A stretch of DNA of 29,210 nt, taken from positions 1 to 29,210 of the forward strand of contig CALVVV010000007.1 of the NCBI GenBank assembly GCA_944363995.1, read 5' to 3'. The first letter of the stretch is position 1. The number at the start of each line of letters is the position of its first letter. Of the stretch, positions 1 through 7,127 are shown one piece after another. The notes beneath the pieces were generated by a model. That model was not told the DNA's origin. It saw nothing but the letters and a program-made list of their open reading frames with translations, and did not search any database. This DNA comes from an uncultured Bacilli bacterium. Lineage in GTDB: Bacteria > Bacillota_I > Bacilli_A > RF39 > UBA660. The position numbers and the translations under genes were made by a program.

Positions 1-1
1 T

Positions 2-424
2 ATAAACTTTCTTATTAGATACTTTATATGTTATTTTATTTTTGAAATTGTTGGATATTATAAATTTAAAATTAACACTTTAAATGAATTAATTAAACAT
101 GGCTATGTGATTGATTTATTATCGGCAAGACCTTTAGATAAGTATACTTCTTTAAAACAAAAACTTGTTAAGTATTTCGAATTAAAAGGGATAAATTATC
201 GTTATATTAATTTAGGTTTTTATTCTAAAAAAGAATTTTTAAAAGTGCATGGATATGATATATTAATTGATAATGATATGAAATATATTTTAGAGGCTGA
301 ATCAGTTGGAGTAATACCTATTTTATATGGCAATAATCCAGACTATAAAGGATATCAAACAGATAATTGGTCGCAGATTCCTAAACTGATTGGTGAAATT
401 TTAGAAAAAAGATTTAATCACTAA
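2..424 (+). CDS. HAD-superfamily nucleotidase, 5'-partial
   Basis: The reading frame is open from base 2 with no start or stop before it, so the true N-terminus lies outside the window. The first in-window start-like codon (GTG at 107) falls inside a conserved motif and is not a real start. The visible 140 residues are the C-terminal half of a HAD hydrolase of the 5'-nucleotidase (NT5C/YqfW) type. A 'LLSARP' segment at about bases 113-130 corresponds to HAD motif II (usually TARP). After it come a helix-rich stretch and 'YDILIDND', the C-terminal acidic motif IV that binds Mg2+. The ending 'YGNNPDY...NW..IPKLI' matches the family's closing segment. The nucleophile aspartates are off the left edge, so substrate and activity cannot be judged. 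No clear terminator follows. Confidence 0.72.
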   Translation: MNFLIRYFICYFIFEIVGYYKFKINTLNELIKHGYVIDLLSARPLDKYTSLKQKLVKYFELKGINYRYINLGFYSKKEFLKVHGYDILIDNDMKYILEAESVGVIPILYGNNPDYKGYQTDNWSQIPKLIGEILEKRFNH

Positions 425-1118
425 AAAAATTATTGTGGTATTGTTTCAAATAATGTTAAATAAAGATGACAATTATTGTAATATGATTTTATTAAGTTAT
501 ATTTTAACTGTATTATCGAGTTTTAAGAAATTGTTTTTGTAATATATTTAGATAATGTTGAATTATATTTATTTAGAATTATTGTGATGTATTTTTATTG
601 CATGGGGAAATGTAATTATCAAATAATAGATTTATATTAAATATAATAAATCTTTATTAGTTATATGATTGAAAGTGTAAGATTTAACTATAGTATAGCT
701 GTTGATTAAATAGGTGAATTTAATAGAGATGTTTTTAATCATTAGTAGATTATATTATAATTGGCAATTTTGATGAAACCACAGAGCAAAAAAGTTTTGA
801 AAAACAATATTAGAGTTAGAGTAGAATTAAAAAAGCAAATTATATTTAAAACAATTACAATGTATATTATGAAGTAGTCAGTTACACGAATACATATCAA
901 AATCAACTAGTCATAATATACAAAAAAGTTAGAAAAATAAAAATTTTTGAATTGTCACTAACATACATAGAACATAGTTTATTGTTGCATAGTTAATATA
1001 TTATAAAAAGGCATACGACATTAACTATACATTGCAGTTATAATCAGATGACACACGTTGAATGTGTGTACTTGTTAAAACTGCGTTAAAAAAATAAAGA
1101 TATTAATATAAAAAATAG
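425..1118. other. noncoding, decayed-looking AT-rich stretch
   Basis: About 700 bases hold no ORF of useful length on either strand. Short peptide-like fragments broken by stops can be read (for example around 752-815 and 850-1000), but I could not assign them to a family. A small hairpin, ACACAC (1051-1056) with GTGTGT (1064-1069) and a 7-base loop, lies before the promoter of the next gene and has no T-run. The stretch most resembles a long-decayed gene. Nothing functional is supported. Confidence 0.45.
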
Positions 1119-1127
1119 TGATATAAT
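1119..1127 (+). promoter_or_regulatory. extended -10 promoter for the DUF362 unit
   Basis: TGATATAAT fits the extended -10 pattern TGN-TATAAT. It lies about 20 bases before the start codon at 1148, with AGGAGA (1135-1140) between them. No good -35 hexamer is visible, which is usual for extended -10 promoters. The identical 9-mer occurs at other promoters in this window. Confidence 0.6.
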
Positions 1128-1147
1128 ATTAAATAGGAGATGATGAT

Positions 1148-2020
1148 ATGCAAAAATCAAAAGTTTATTTTACAAGTGAAGTTTCTAAGGAAAGTTTAGT
1201 TAAAGTATATGAGGCATTAGGTGTTAATTTACCTGGTAAAGTTGCTGTAAAGTTACATTCTGGTGAACATGGTAATAAAAATTATTTAAAACCTGATTTT
1301 GTTAAAAATTTAGTTGAAAGAGTTAATGGAACAGTAGTTGAATGTAATACAGCATATTTAGGTCAAAGAGATACAACTGAAAAACATAAAAAATTAATGG
1401 ATGAACATGGCTGGACTAAGTATTTTAATGTTGATATTATGGATGCAGAAGGACCTGATTTAGAGCTTAATATCCCAATGGGAATACAAATTAAAAAAAA
1501 TTATGTTGGCAAAAATTTAGCAAATTATGATTCTATGTTGGTCTTATCACATTTTAAAGGTCATGCAATGGGAGGATTTGGTGGAGCTTTAAAACAACTT
1601 TCTATTGGTTGCGCTTCTGCTTATGGTAAAGCTTATATTCATGGAGCTGGAGATGTTAATCATGATGTATTTAAGACTAGTCAACTAAAATTTGTAACAG
1701 CAATGGGTGATGCTGCTAGTAGTGTTCACAAATATTTTAAAGGTAACATTGCCTATATTAATGCTATGGTTAATATTTCACTTGATTGTGATTGCGATGC
1801 TAATGCGGCTCCACCGTGTATTCCTAACATTGGTATCCTAGCAAGTACTGATCCAGTAGCAATTGATCAAGCTTGTATTGATATTATTTATAATAGTGTA
1901 TTTCCAGGTAAAAATAAACTGATTGCTAGAATTGAAGAAAAGTTAGGAACAACCATTATTGATGTGGCAATCAAGAATAATACTGGGATTAAGGAATATG
2001 AGTTGATTAATTTAGATTAA
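1148..2020 (+). CDS. DUF362 domain protein lacking the ferredoxin insert
   Basis: A 290-residue protein with the DUF362 fold pattern. N-terminal 'KVAVKLHSGEHGN' is followed by 'VVECNTAY', then the glycine-rich 'LSHFKGHAMGGFGGALKQLSIG' region, 'GK.Y.H', and the closing 'DCDC......P.I.DIGILAS.DPVAIDQA..D' block (roughly residues 215-250). Many DUF362 proteins are about 370 residues and carry two CxxCxxC ferredoxin-type [4Fe-4S] motifs in the middle. Here that insert is absent and replaced by an ordinary stretch around residues 180-200, but the CDC cluster near residue 215 remains. The family is thought to act in iron-sulfur or redox chemistry; its exact reaction is unknown. The start is supported by AGGAGA 8-13 bases upstream and the extended -10 promoter. 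It is first of four same-strand genes. Confidence 0.85.
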   Translation: MQKSKVYFTSEVSKESLVKVYEALGVNLPGKVAVKLHSGEHGNKNYLKPDFVKNLVERVNGTVVECNTAYLGQRDTTEKHKKLMDEHGWTKYFNVDIMDAEGPDLELNIPMGIQIKKNYVGKNLANYDSMLVLSHFKGHAMGGFGGALKQLSIGCASAYGKAYIHGAGDVNHDVFKTSQLKFVTAMGDAASSVHKYFKGNIAYINAMVNISLDCDCDANAAPPCIPNIGILASTDPVAIDQACIDIIYNSVFPGKNKLIARIEEKLGTTIIDVAIKNNTGIKEYELINLD

Positions 2021-2057
2021 ATTGTTTTATAATAAAAATATATTTTAGGGAGTAAGT

Positions 2058-2303
2058 ATGGAATTAAAAAAAGAAAAAGATAAAATAATAGTTTTAGATA
2101 ATAACATCAAAATAGGTGAATGCCAATTTATTGTTGATAATGATAAATTAAATATTATTCATACATATGTAGACGAAAAGTATCGAGGAAAAGGCATTGC
2201 TCAACAATTAGTAAATTGCGTTATTGAAGAAGCAAGAAAAAATAATAAAAAAATTGTTGCAGATTGTTCTTATGCTAAAGATATATTAATGAAAAAGGTG
2301 TAA
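2058..2303 (+). CDS. small GNAT-fold acetyltransferase (YjdJ/Gtn10 type)
   Basis: An 81-residue protein matching the minimal GNAT family (Acetyltransf_CG, YjdJ type). Strands near the start ('IKIGECQFIVDNDKLNIIHTYV') lead to the acetyl-CoA pyrophosphate-binding loop 'RGKGIA' at residues 43-48, then a helix and 'KIVADCSYAKDIL', which holds the Cys-x-Tyr typical of this subgroup. It is about half the length of ordinary GNATs but usual for this type. The acceptor substrate is unknown for the subgroup. The start follows 'AGGGAGT' (about 2047-2053). The stop lies 3 bases before the next gene, so the two are probably co-translated. Confidence 0.85.
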   Translation: MELKKEKDKIIVLDNNIKIGECQFIVDNDKLNIIHTYVDEKYRGKGIAQQLVNCVIEEARKNNKKIVADCSYAKDILMKKV

Positions 2304-2306
2304 TTT

Positions 2307-3050
2307 ATGTTTTTTGCAAAACCAGATATATATAAAGCATGTGGATTATATAATTTAAAACATTTAATATCAATAATAGTATTAATATTTTTGATTATTA
2401 TTGGTGTTAAAAATACTAAAATAAAGAAAAAAGAAGACATTACTAAAATTATTAAAATATTTACTATTATAGTTTGGTTACTAGAAATAATAAAAATAAT
2501 TTTTAATTTATTTATTGGCAATATTAATAATGTTAATACTTATGTGCCATTATATTATTGTAGTATACTATTGTACGCTGGTATTTTAAGTGGCTTTACT
2601 AAGGGAAAATTAAAAAAGATAGGTGATATTTTTTTAGCAACCGGTGGTTTATTTGCAGGTATTTGTTTTTTAATTTCTCCTGGAACATCGTTAGGAATAT
2701 ATCCTTTATTTCATTTTATAAGTTTTCAAAGTTTGTTTTACCACGCTGTTATGATATATTTAGGTGTAATTAATATAAAATATAATTATATTGATGTAAA
2801 AGTTAAAGATTTCAAATATTACGCTGTTTTTTTTGCTATTATTTGTGTTTTTGCCTATATAGTAAATATTAATTTTAGAGGTAATCTTATGTTTATTAAT
2901 AACGGATTTGGATTATTTACTATTTTTGAAAAAATATTTGGTCAATATTATTGTTTAATGATGATTATAGGACAAATGACTATTCCATTTTTCTTAGGAT
3001 TATTAATAAATCATTCAATTTGCTCTTTTTTAAAATATATGATAGAATAA
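2307..3050 (+). CDS. YwaF-like (TIGR02206) integral membrane protein
   Basis: A 247-residue polytopic membrane protein with about six hydrophobic segments. The opening 'F.KP..YKACGLYNLKHLISI' and the later 'YVPLYYCSILLYAG', 'FHFISFQSLFYHAVMIYLGV' and 'NFRGNLMFINNG' segments follow the pattern of the YwaF/TIGR02206 family, whose function is not established. AAGGTG at the very end of the preceding acetyltransferase gene is a good ribosome-binding site for the ATG at 2307, so translation is probably coupled. The 26-base gap to the next gene places it in the same operon. The family call rests on segment order and spacing and is moderately sure. Confidence 0.7.
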   Translation: MFFAKPDIYKACGLYNLKHLISIIVLIFLIIIGVKNTKIKKKEDITKIIKIFTIIVWLLEIIKIIFNLFIGNINNVNTYVPLYYCSILLYAGILSGFTKGKLKKIGDIFLATGGLFAGICFLISPGTSLGIYPLFHFISFQSLFYHAVMIYLGVINIKYNYIDVKVKDFKYYAVFFAIICVFAYIVNINFRGNLMFINNGFGLFTIFEKIFGQYYCLMMIIGQMTIPFFLGLLINHSICSFLKYMIE

Positions 3051-3076
3051 CTCCAATTTATAAAAGGGGGAATGTT

Positions 3077-3823
3077 ATGTCTAAATTTAATGAACAAAAA
3101 CAGGTTGTATTTAGAAGTGATTTAAGTGTAGTCCCTAATATATATGAATTGCCAAGATTAGGTGCTGGTCATGATGGAAAGGTATTTAGATTTAACGATA
3201 AAGCATTAAAACTATTAAAATATGATATAAGTTTAAGAAAAGAAAAAGATTTGATGACTTTTTCTAAAGCAACATATTTTTTAGATGAATTAAATTTAAA
3301 AAGAATAGTTAAACCTATCGATATATTATTAGATGAAGAAGGTATATATACAGGGTACGTTATGGATTATTTAGATGATGTAACCGATTCTAAGAAAGAA
3401 GGAACACCAATATATCGTGAAGTAACAGATTTTAGTTGTGGTGAATTAATTAATTCAATTCATGATTTGTTAAATGATTTTAATGAATTAACTAGAAAAA
3501 ATGTTTTGGCGACCGATATTAATAGAGGTAGTTATATATTTACAACAGATTTTATGCATTTATGTGATATGGATAAATATCAAATTGGCGTAGTAAGAGT
3601 AGAAGATTTAAACAAAAGTAGACTTAATTATGTTGTTGCTAAATTTTTAGCTATTGTAATGTCAAAAAATTTAGATAAAGAACAATTAAAAAAACTAAAT
3701 GAATGGCTAAAAAAAGTAATTAATTCTAGAAACTTTTTGGAATTATTAGAACGTGAAATCGGAACTGATTATAGAACACCAATAGGTGAATTTGCTAAAT
3801 ATAAAGTAAAAAAAATAGTATAA
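3077..3823 (+). CDS. divergent protein-kinase-fold protein
   Basis: 248 residues from the ATG at 3077, which has AAAGGGGG 7-14 bases upstream. The frame is open further up, but there it overlaps the YwaF-like gene without a ribosome-binding site. Kinase-like features run in order: a glycine loop 'LGAGHDGKVF' (29-37), a lysine in 'ALKLLKY' (K45), a hinge-like 'YTGYVMDYL' (91-99), a catalytic-loop-like 'TDINRGSYIF' (D147, N149) and a metal-binding-like 'LCDMDKY' (D164, D166). There is no HRD; serine sits at the usual second Asn position (152), and DMD replaces DFG. This resembles the small atypical kinase or aminoglycoside-phosphotransferase-like group in Bacillota and Mollicutes. Substrate is unknown. 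It may be a pseudokinase or act on a small molecule. Confidence 0.65.
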   Translation: MSKFNEQKQVVFRSDLSVVPNIYELPRLGAGHDGKVFRFNDKALKLLKYDISLRKEKDLMTFSKATYFLDELNLKRIVKPIDILLDEEGIYTGYVMDYLDDVTDSKKEGTPIYREVTDFSCGELINSIHDLLNDFNELTRKNVLATDINRGSYIFTTDFMHLCDMDKYQIGVVRVEDLNKSRLNYVVAKFLAIVMSKNLDKEQLKKLNEWLKKVINSRNFLELLEREIGTDYRTPIGEFAKYKVKKIV

Positions 3824-3853
3824 AAATTATTATAAATTTAATGATTTTTTTTT
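3823..3853 (+). terminator. AT-only intrinsic terminator candidate
   Basis: AAAATTATT (3823-3831) pairs with AATGATTTT (3840-3848) with one G-U pair and an 8-base loop, running into a long T tract. It begins at the stop codon of the kinase-like gene. The lack of G-C pairs makes it weak. Confidence 0.4.
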
Positions 3854-3870
3854 ATTCAACTAATGGTTTG

Positions 3871-3899
3871 TTGCATTTATAAAAAATAATACTTATAAT
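3871..3899 (+). promoter_or_regulatory. sigma-A type promoter for the XRE-regulator pair
   Basis: TTGCAT (3871-3876), a 17-base spacer, then TATAAT (3894-3899). The -35 matches four of six consensus bases and the -10 is perfect. It lies 20 bases upstream of the start codon at 3919. Confidence 0.65.
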
Positions 3900-3918
3900 T
3901 TAGATGGTAGGTGAAATA

Positions 3919-4839
3919 ATGGAAAATGAAAATATTGGAAAATTAATTTCTAAAATAAGAAAAGAAAAAGGAATGACACAAAAAGATTTGGCTGATAAAT
4001 TAAACGTAACTGATAGGGCTGTATCAAAATGGGAAAGAGGATTATGTTGCCCTGATATATCATTGTTAAAAGATTTATCAAGCATATTAGATATTTCAAT
4101 TTCTAAATTGATATGTGGAGAAGAATTATCTGATGAAAGTATTAATAAAACAATCCAATTTACTGAAAAAAATATAAAACAAAGAATAATTAAATATTTC
4201 AATATAGTTTTAATTAGTATTATCATACTTTTAATTATATTTATTGTCTTAAATATTTTAAAAGTAGAATTTAGATATCATAAAAAATATAAATATACTG
4301 TTGATTATGAAGCAATGGTAAAAGCTGAAGAAGATTCTAATTTAAAACAATATGAAGAAATAAAAAATAATGTTGATCTAATTTTAAATAATCAAGGAAT
4401 ATATAGTGATGATGATTATGTACGTATAACAAACTATATTGAAAATATTAAAAAAGTATTAACATTGAATGAAAAAGAATATTTAAAAAAACAATATTAT
4501 ACTTATAATGACTTAAAAAAGTTAACTGAAAACTATAAAAATTATGATGATCGATTTATAGATTATAGTATGGATAACGCTATTGATGTTTATTATTTAT
4601 TAATAAAATATGATATAAATAAAGCAAATAATATTCGTGATTGTAGTTGGAGGATAGATAACCACTGGGGATTTAAGAATAATATAAGTTCTCTTAACAC
4701 AAATTTTTCCCTTTATTATTATAATGTAAATAAAGAACTAGCAAATAATATTTACTTTTCTTTAGATAATAGATATGATTTATATGATTTAATATTAAAT
4801 GATATTATAGAAGTAGGTGAAATAAATGAAAATATTTAG
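3919..4839 (+). CDS. membrane-anchored XRE-family transcriptional regulator
   Basis: 306 residues. I chose ATG 3919 over the in-frame ATG at 3904 because AGGTGA (3909-3914) sits just before 3919 and the promoter lies at 3871-3899. Residues 6-62 are a Cro/C1-type helix-turn-helix ('LISKIRKEKGMTQKDLADKL', 'RAVSKWERG', 'PDISLLKDLSSILDISI'). A single membrane helix follows at about 94-115, then a charged, Tyr/Asn-rich helical domain of about 190 residues with no family I recognise. The layout, a cytoplasmic HTH followed by a membrane helix, is common in Bacillota regulators that sense membrane or extracellular events. The last 14 bases overlap the next gene, so the two products probably work together. 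Confidence 0.8.
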   Translation: MENENIGKLISKIRKEKGMTQKDLADKLNVTDRAVSKWERGLCCPDISLLKDLSSILDISISKLICGEELSDESINKTIQFTEKNIKQRIIKYFNIVLISIIILLIIFIVLNILKVEFRYHKKYKYTVDYEAMVKAEEDSNLKQYEEIKNNVDLILNNQGIYSDDDYVRITNYIENIKKVLTLNEKEYLKKQYYTYNDLKKLTENYKNYDDRFIDYSMDNAIDVYYLLIKYDINKANNIRDCSWRIDNHWGFKNNISSLNTNFSLYYYNVNKELANNIYFSLDNRYDLYDLILNDIIEVGEINENI

Positions 4840-5431
4840 ATTTGTTTTAAGTATTATATTAACTATTTTATCTTGTTTTTTCATGATAAAATATAGTGAT
4901 GGATCAGTAATATTTACACTTTTGATTTTTTTATTAATGTCTATACCATTTTATTTATTATACAAGGACAAAAGAAAAAATAAAGTATATACAATTATAG
5001 TAAGTACAATTATTTTATTTTTAACAATATATATAATATCTAGTTCAGTTGATATTACTTCATCAACTTGCTATCATTTAGGTATAGATACTACCGAAGA
5101 AGCAATTAACTATAGTTATACTAAAGTGAATTTTTCATTTAATATTTTATTTATATTTTTATATTTTATATCTTTGTTTTTAAATCTTTTTATTACGTTT
5201 GATAATTTTATTAAAGATAAAAGTAATAATAAGATAGATACATTGTTTAGTATAATATTTTTATTAAATATAATTATTTATTTAAATGATTATTTCAATC
5301 CTAAATTGCCAGAAATAACAAATTATTCTATGATATATAATAATGTAGATTATGTATCACAATTTTATGGATTATTTGCAGTTTTGTTTATATGTATAAT
5401 ATTATATAATAAAATAAATAGCCAAAATTAA
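4826..5431 (+). CDS. hypothetical polytopic membrane protein, partner of the XRE regulator
   Basis: A 201-residue protein with about six hydrophobic segments (roughly 5-22, 28-46, 53-72, 101-122, 140-157 and 178-196). A polar loop between the third and fourth holds the single cysteine-containing stretch 'SSTCYHLGIDTTEEAINYSY'. I do not recognise the family. The start lies inside the preceding regulator gene (14-base overlap, preceded by AGGTGA), which indicates translational coupling. By analogy with other XRE-plus-membrane-protein pairs it could be the target or the signal partner of that regulator. That is inference only. Confidence 0.65.
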   Translation: MKIFRFVLSIILTILSCFFMIKYSDGSVIFTLLIFLLMSIPFYLLYKDKRKNKVYTIIVSTIILFLTIYIISSSVDITSSTCYHLGIDTTEEAINYSYTKVNFSFNILFIFLYFISLFLNLFITFDNFIKDKSNNKIDTLFSIIFLLNIIIYLNDYFNPKLPEITNYSMIYNNVDYVSQFYGLFAVLFICIILYNKINSQN

Positions 5432-5444
5432 AGGCTATTTATTT
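5412..5444. terminator. bidirectional terminator shared by convergent genes
   Basis: A perfect 12-bp inverted repeat, AAATAAATAGCC (5412-5423) and GGCTATTTATTT (5433-5444), with a 9-base loop. It includes the stop codons of both the plus-strand membrane protein (TAA 5429-5431) and the minus-strand metallophosphoesterase (stop at 5435-5437), and A/T flanks supply a U-tract in each direction. Confidence 0.8.
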
Positions 5445-6286
5445 GTTATGCGATAAAAATTAATAGAAGGTTTATTAAAAAATCTAAACTTATATAATGA
5501 TGTTCCTAAGCCACTAGATATATATAAATCTGTATTATTAATTTTATAATATTCATCATAATATTTTTTCGCATTTTCCGGTGTATATATTGCCCCAATA
5601 AACGGTAATCTTACTTGTCCACCATGAGAATGACCAGCTAAAATTAAATCGTAATTGTTTAATTTTAAATTATTTACAATATCTGGTTCATGAATTAGTA
5701 AAATAGAATATATTGGTTTAATATCATCTGCTTTTAAATTAGCTATATAATTGTCAAATTGTTCAGTTTTTATACCAATATCAGAATTATCATTTGTATT
5801 ATTGCTTATTCCAGAAATAACAATTGGTTGATTACTATTTGAATAAATTAACTCATAAGTATTGTCGATGTTTTTAAAACCGCTTTCGTTTATCAAATAA
5901 TTATAGTCTTCGATTGGTAAATCATGATTCCCACTTATAGCATATTTTCCTAATTTAGCTTTTATTTGTTTTAATTGATTAATTAATTCTTCTTTATCAT
6001 AAGATATTCGTTCATCAATTAAATCACCAGTTAAAACAACAATATCTGGATTTAATTCATTAACTTTATTAATAATATTTTTTAATTCATTTTCAGATAT
6101 TATTGTATTATAGTGAATATCAGTTAAATGAACTATTTTTAAACCATGATATTCATCTGTTATTTTATTATTAATAACTTTATATTCCTTTATTTTTAAT
6201 CCCTTGGTTGAAATAAATCTAGCATATAATAAACAACAAATAATAATTAAAATAATTATACTTATTATGATTAATACTTTTTTCAT
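5435..6286 (-). CDS. membrane-anchored metallophosphoesterase (YkuE-like)
   Basis: 283 residues. An N-terminal membrane helix (about 3-21) is followed by a calcineurin-like phosphoesterase domain. Metal-binding motifs are complete and in order: 'TDIH' (D56, H58), 'GDLID' (87-91), 'GNHD' (119-122), 'HEPD' (199-202) and 'GHSHGGQ' (218-224). This matches the YkuE-type subgroup seen in Gram-positive bacteria, which is probably anchored with the active site outside the membrane. YkuE-like enzymes have been linked to lipid or UDP-sugar headgroup hydrolysis; the substrate here is unknown. AGGTGA precedes the ATG. The start lies 8 bases after the CPBP protease gene, so the two form a minus-strand operon. 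Confidence 0.88.
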   Translation of the reverse strand: MKKVLIIISIIILIIICCLLYARFISTKGLKIKEYKVINNKITDEYHGLKIVHLTDIHYNTIISENELKNIINKVNELNPDIVVLTGDLIDERISYDKEELINQLKQIKAKLGKYAISGNHDLPIEDYNYLINESGFKNIDNTYELIYSNSNQPIVISGISNNTNDNSDIGIKTEQFDNYIANLKADDIKPIYSILLIHEPDIVNNLKLNNYDLILAGHSHGGQVRLPFIGAIYTPENAKKYYDEYYKINNTDLYISSGLGTSLYKFRFFNKPSINFYRITNK

Positions 6287-6293
6287 AATTCAC

Positions 6294-6986
6294 CTATAAA
6301 AAAGATAGCAATATAATTTGTATAAACATCATAATGCCATTATGAAATAAATGTAAACTAATTGGGATAAATATATTTTTAGATTTTACCAAAGTATAAG
6401 CAAAAACAAATCCAGGAATAGAATATGGAATAATATAAATTAAATCAATTAAATTTTGATAACTTCCAATTACATGTAATCCTCCAAAAATTATTCCTGA
6501 TGCAATTATAAATAAAGTATCAATTTTAAAAATATAGCGGAAGCCCAATCTAAATATTGTTTCTTCTAAAAATGGTGCGAATAAAACTGCTGACACTACC
6601 ATATAAAAGGGTGCAACTAATAAATTATTGTTGATAGCTTCTTGATTTGTAGCAACTGAATTAGGAAATAATGAAACGATGATAATGTTACTTATTAACA
6701 TCAATGAAAATGCTAAAGCCCAATATTGTATATATTCTTTCATATAAGGCTTAAAATTTTGTTTAAAAATTTTAAAATCATTTATATATCGTTTTCTAAA
6801 AATAAAAAATAAAATTAATATATAAATTAGTTCAGTTGTCATTAAGTAAAAAACTTTATTAGCCAGATTTAAATTATCAAAATTAATTCCGATTAATTTA
6901 AGAGGAATAGTTTGAAAATAACTATAAATAAAATATGAAACAACTACACATATTCCTATAATAATTTCTTTAAAATCCTTTTTCAA
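6294..6986 (-). CDS. CPBP-family intramembrane metalloprotease
   Basis: A polytopic membrane protein of about 230 residues with the CPBP/CAAX-protease (Abi) signature. 'FLEETIFR' supplies the Glu-Glu and Arg of motif 1, 'FGGLHV' the His of motif 2, and 'SLHLFHNG' the His/Asn of motif 3. I favour the TTG at 6986 (reverse strand) because AAAGGTG lies 6 bases before it. The longer GTG start at 6995 is itself part of that ribosome-binding site and has none of its own. Family members process prenylated proteins or bacteriocin/immunity peptides, or act in signalling; the target here is unknown. It precedes the metallophosphoesterase in one operon. Confidence 0.82.
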   Translation of the reverse strand: MKKDFKEIIIGICVVVSYFIYSYFQTIPLKLIGINFDNLNLANKVFYLMTTELIYILILFFIFRKRYINDFKIFKQNFKPYMKEYIQYWALAFSLMLISNIIIVSLFPNSVATNQEAINNNLLVAPFYMVVSAVLFAPFLEETIFRLGFRYIFKIDTLFIIASGIIFGGLHVIGSYQNLIDLIYIIPYSIPGFVFAYTLVKSKNIFIPISLHLFHNGIMMFIQIILLSFL

Positions 6987-7003
6987 ATTTATCACCTTTA
7001 TAT

Positions 7004-7012
7004 ATTATATCA
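7004..7012 (-). promoter_or_regulatory. extended -10 promoter for the CPBP/metallophosphoesterase operon
   Basis: Read on the minus strand this is TGATATAAT, the same extended -10 9-mer seen at 1119, 7061 and 15478. It lies only about 18 bases before the proposed TTG start, giving a very short leader. Confidence 0.5.
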
Positions 7013-7038
7013 AAAAAAAAATAATATTTTGCATAAAT

Positions 7039-7069
7039 TTGTTCTAAAATTAAAAAAATATGATATAAT
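7039..7069 (+). promoter_or_regulatory. promoter for the rimP-rbfA operon
   Basis: TGATATAAT (7061-7069) is an extended -10, with a weak -35, TTGTTC (7039-7044), 19 bases upstream of the hexamer. It fires away from the divergent promoter at 7004-7012 and lies about 60 bases before rimP. Confidence 0.6.
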
Positions 7070-7085
7070 AATTTTGTTGCTTTGT

Positions 7086-7106
7086 GAGTGGGACTTAATC
7101 CCACTC
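7086..7106 (+). promoter_or_regulatory. stem-loop in the rimP operon leader
   Basis: A perfect 8-bp stem, GAGTGGGA (7086-7093) with TCCCACTC (7099-7106), and a 5-base loop CTTAA. It is followed by CTTTAATATAAA and then the rimP ribosome-binding site GGAGGA. It lies between promoter and first gene and is much more GC-rich than its surroundings. The short T tract makes it a possible weak attenuator. It could also be a binding site for an operon product such as NusA. A hairpin ahead of rimP is something I recall from other Bacillota; I could not check this. Confidence 0.55.
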
Positions 7107-7127
7107 TTTAATATAAATGGAGGAATT

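Noticed and set aside
107..424. A complete 105-residue protein starting at GTG 107
   Set aside because: The frame stays open to the left edge and the GTG codon lies just before a conserved HAD motif, so this is an internal codon of a partial gene.
778..800. A second copy of the Fic gene start
   Set aside because: Only about 18 bases look alike and the following translation does not match Fic, so chance in AT-rich DNA is as likely.
1051..1069. A terminator for the nucleotidase gene
   Set aside because: The ACACAC/GTGTGT hairpin has no T-run on either side and is more than 600 bases past the stop.
6294..6986. The CPBP protein as an abortive-infection defence gene
   Set aside because: The family name includes Abi, but most members are general proteases and the neighbours show no phage-defence partner.
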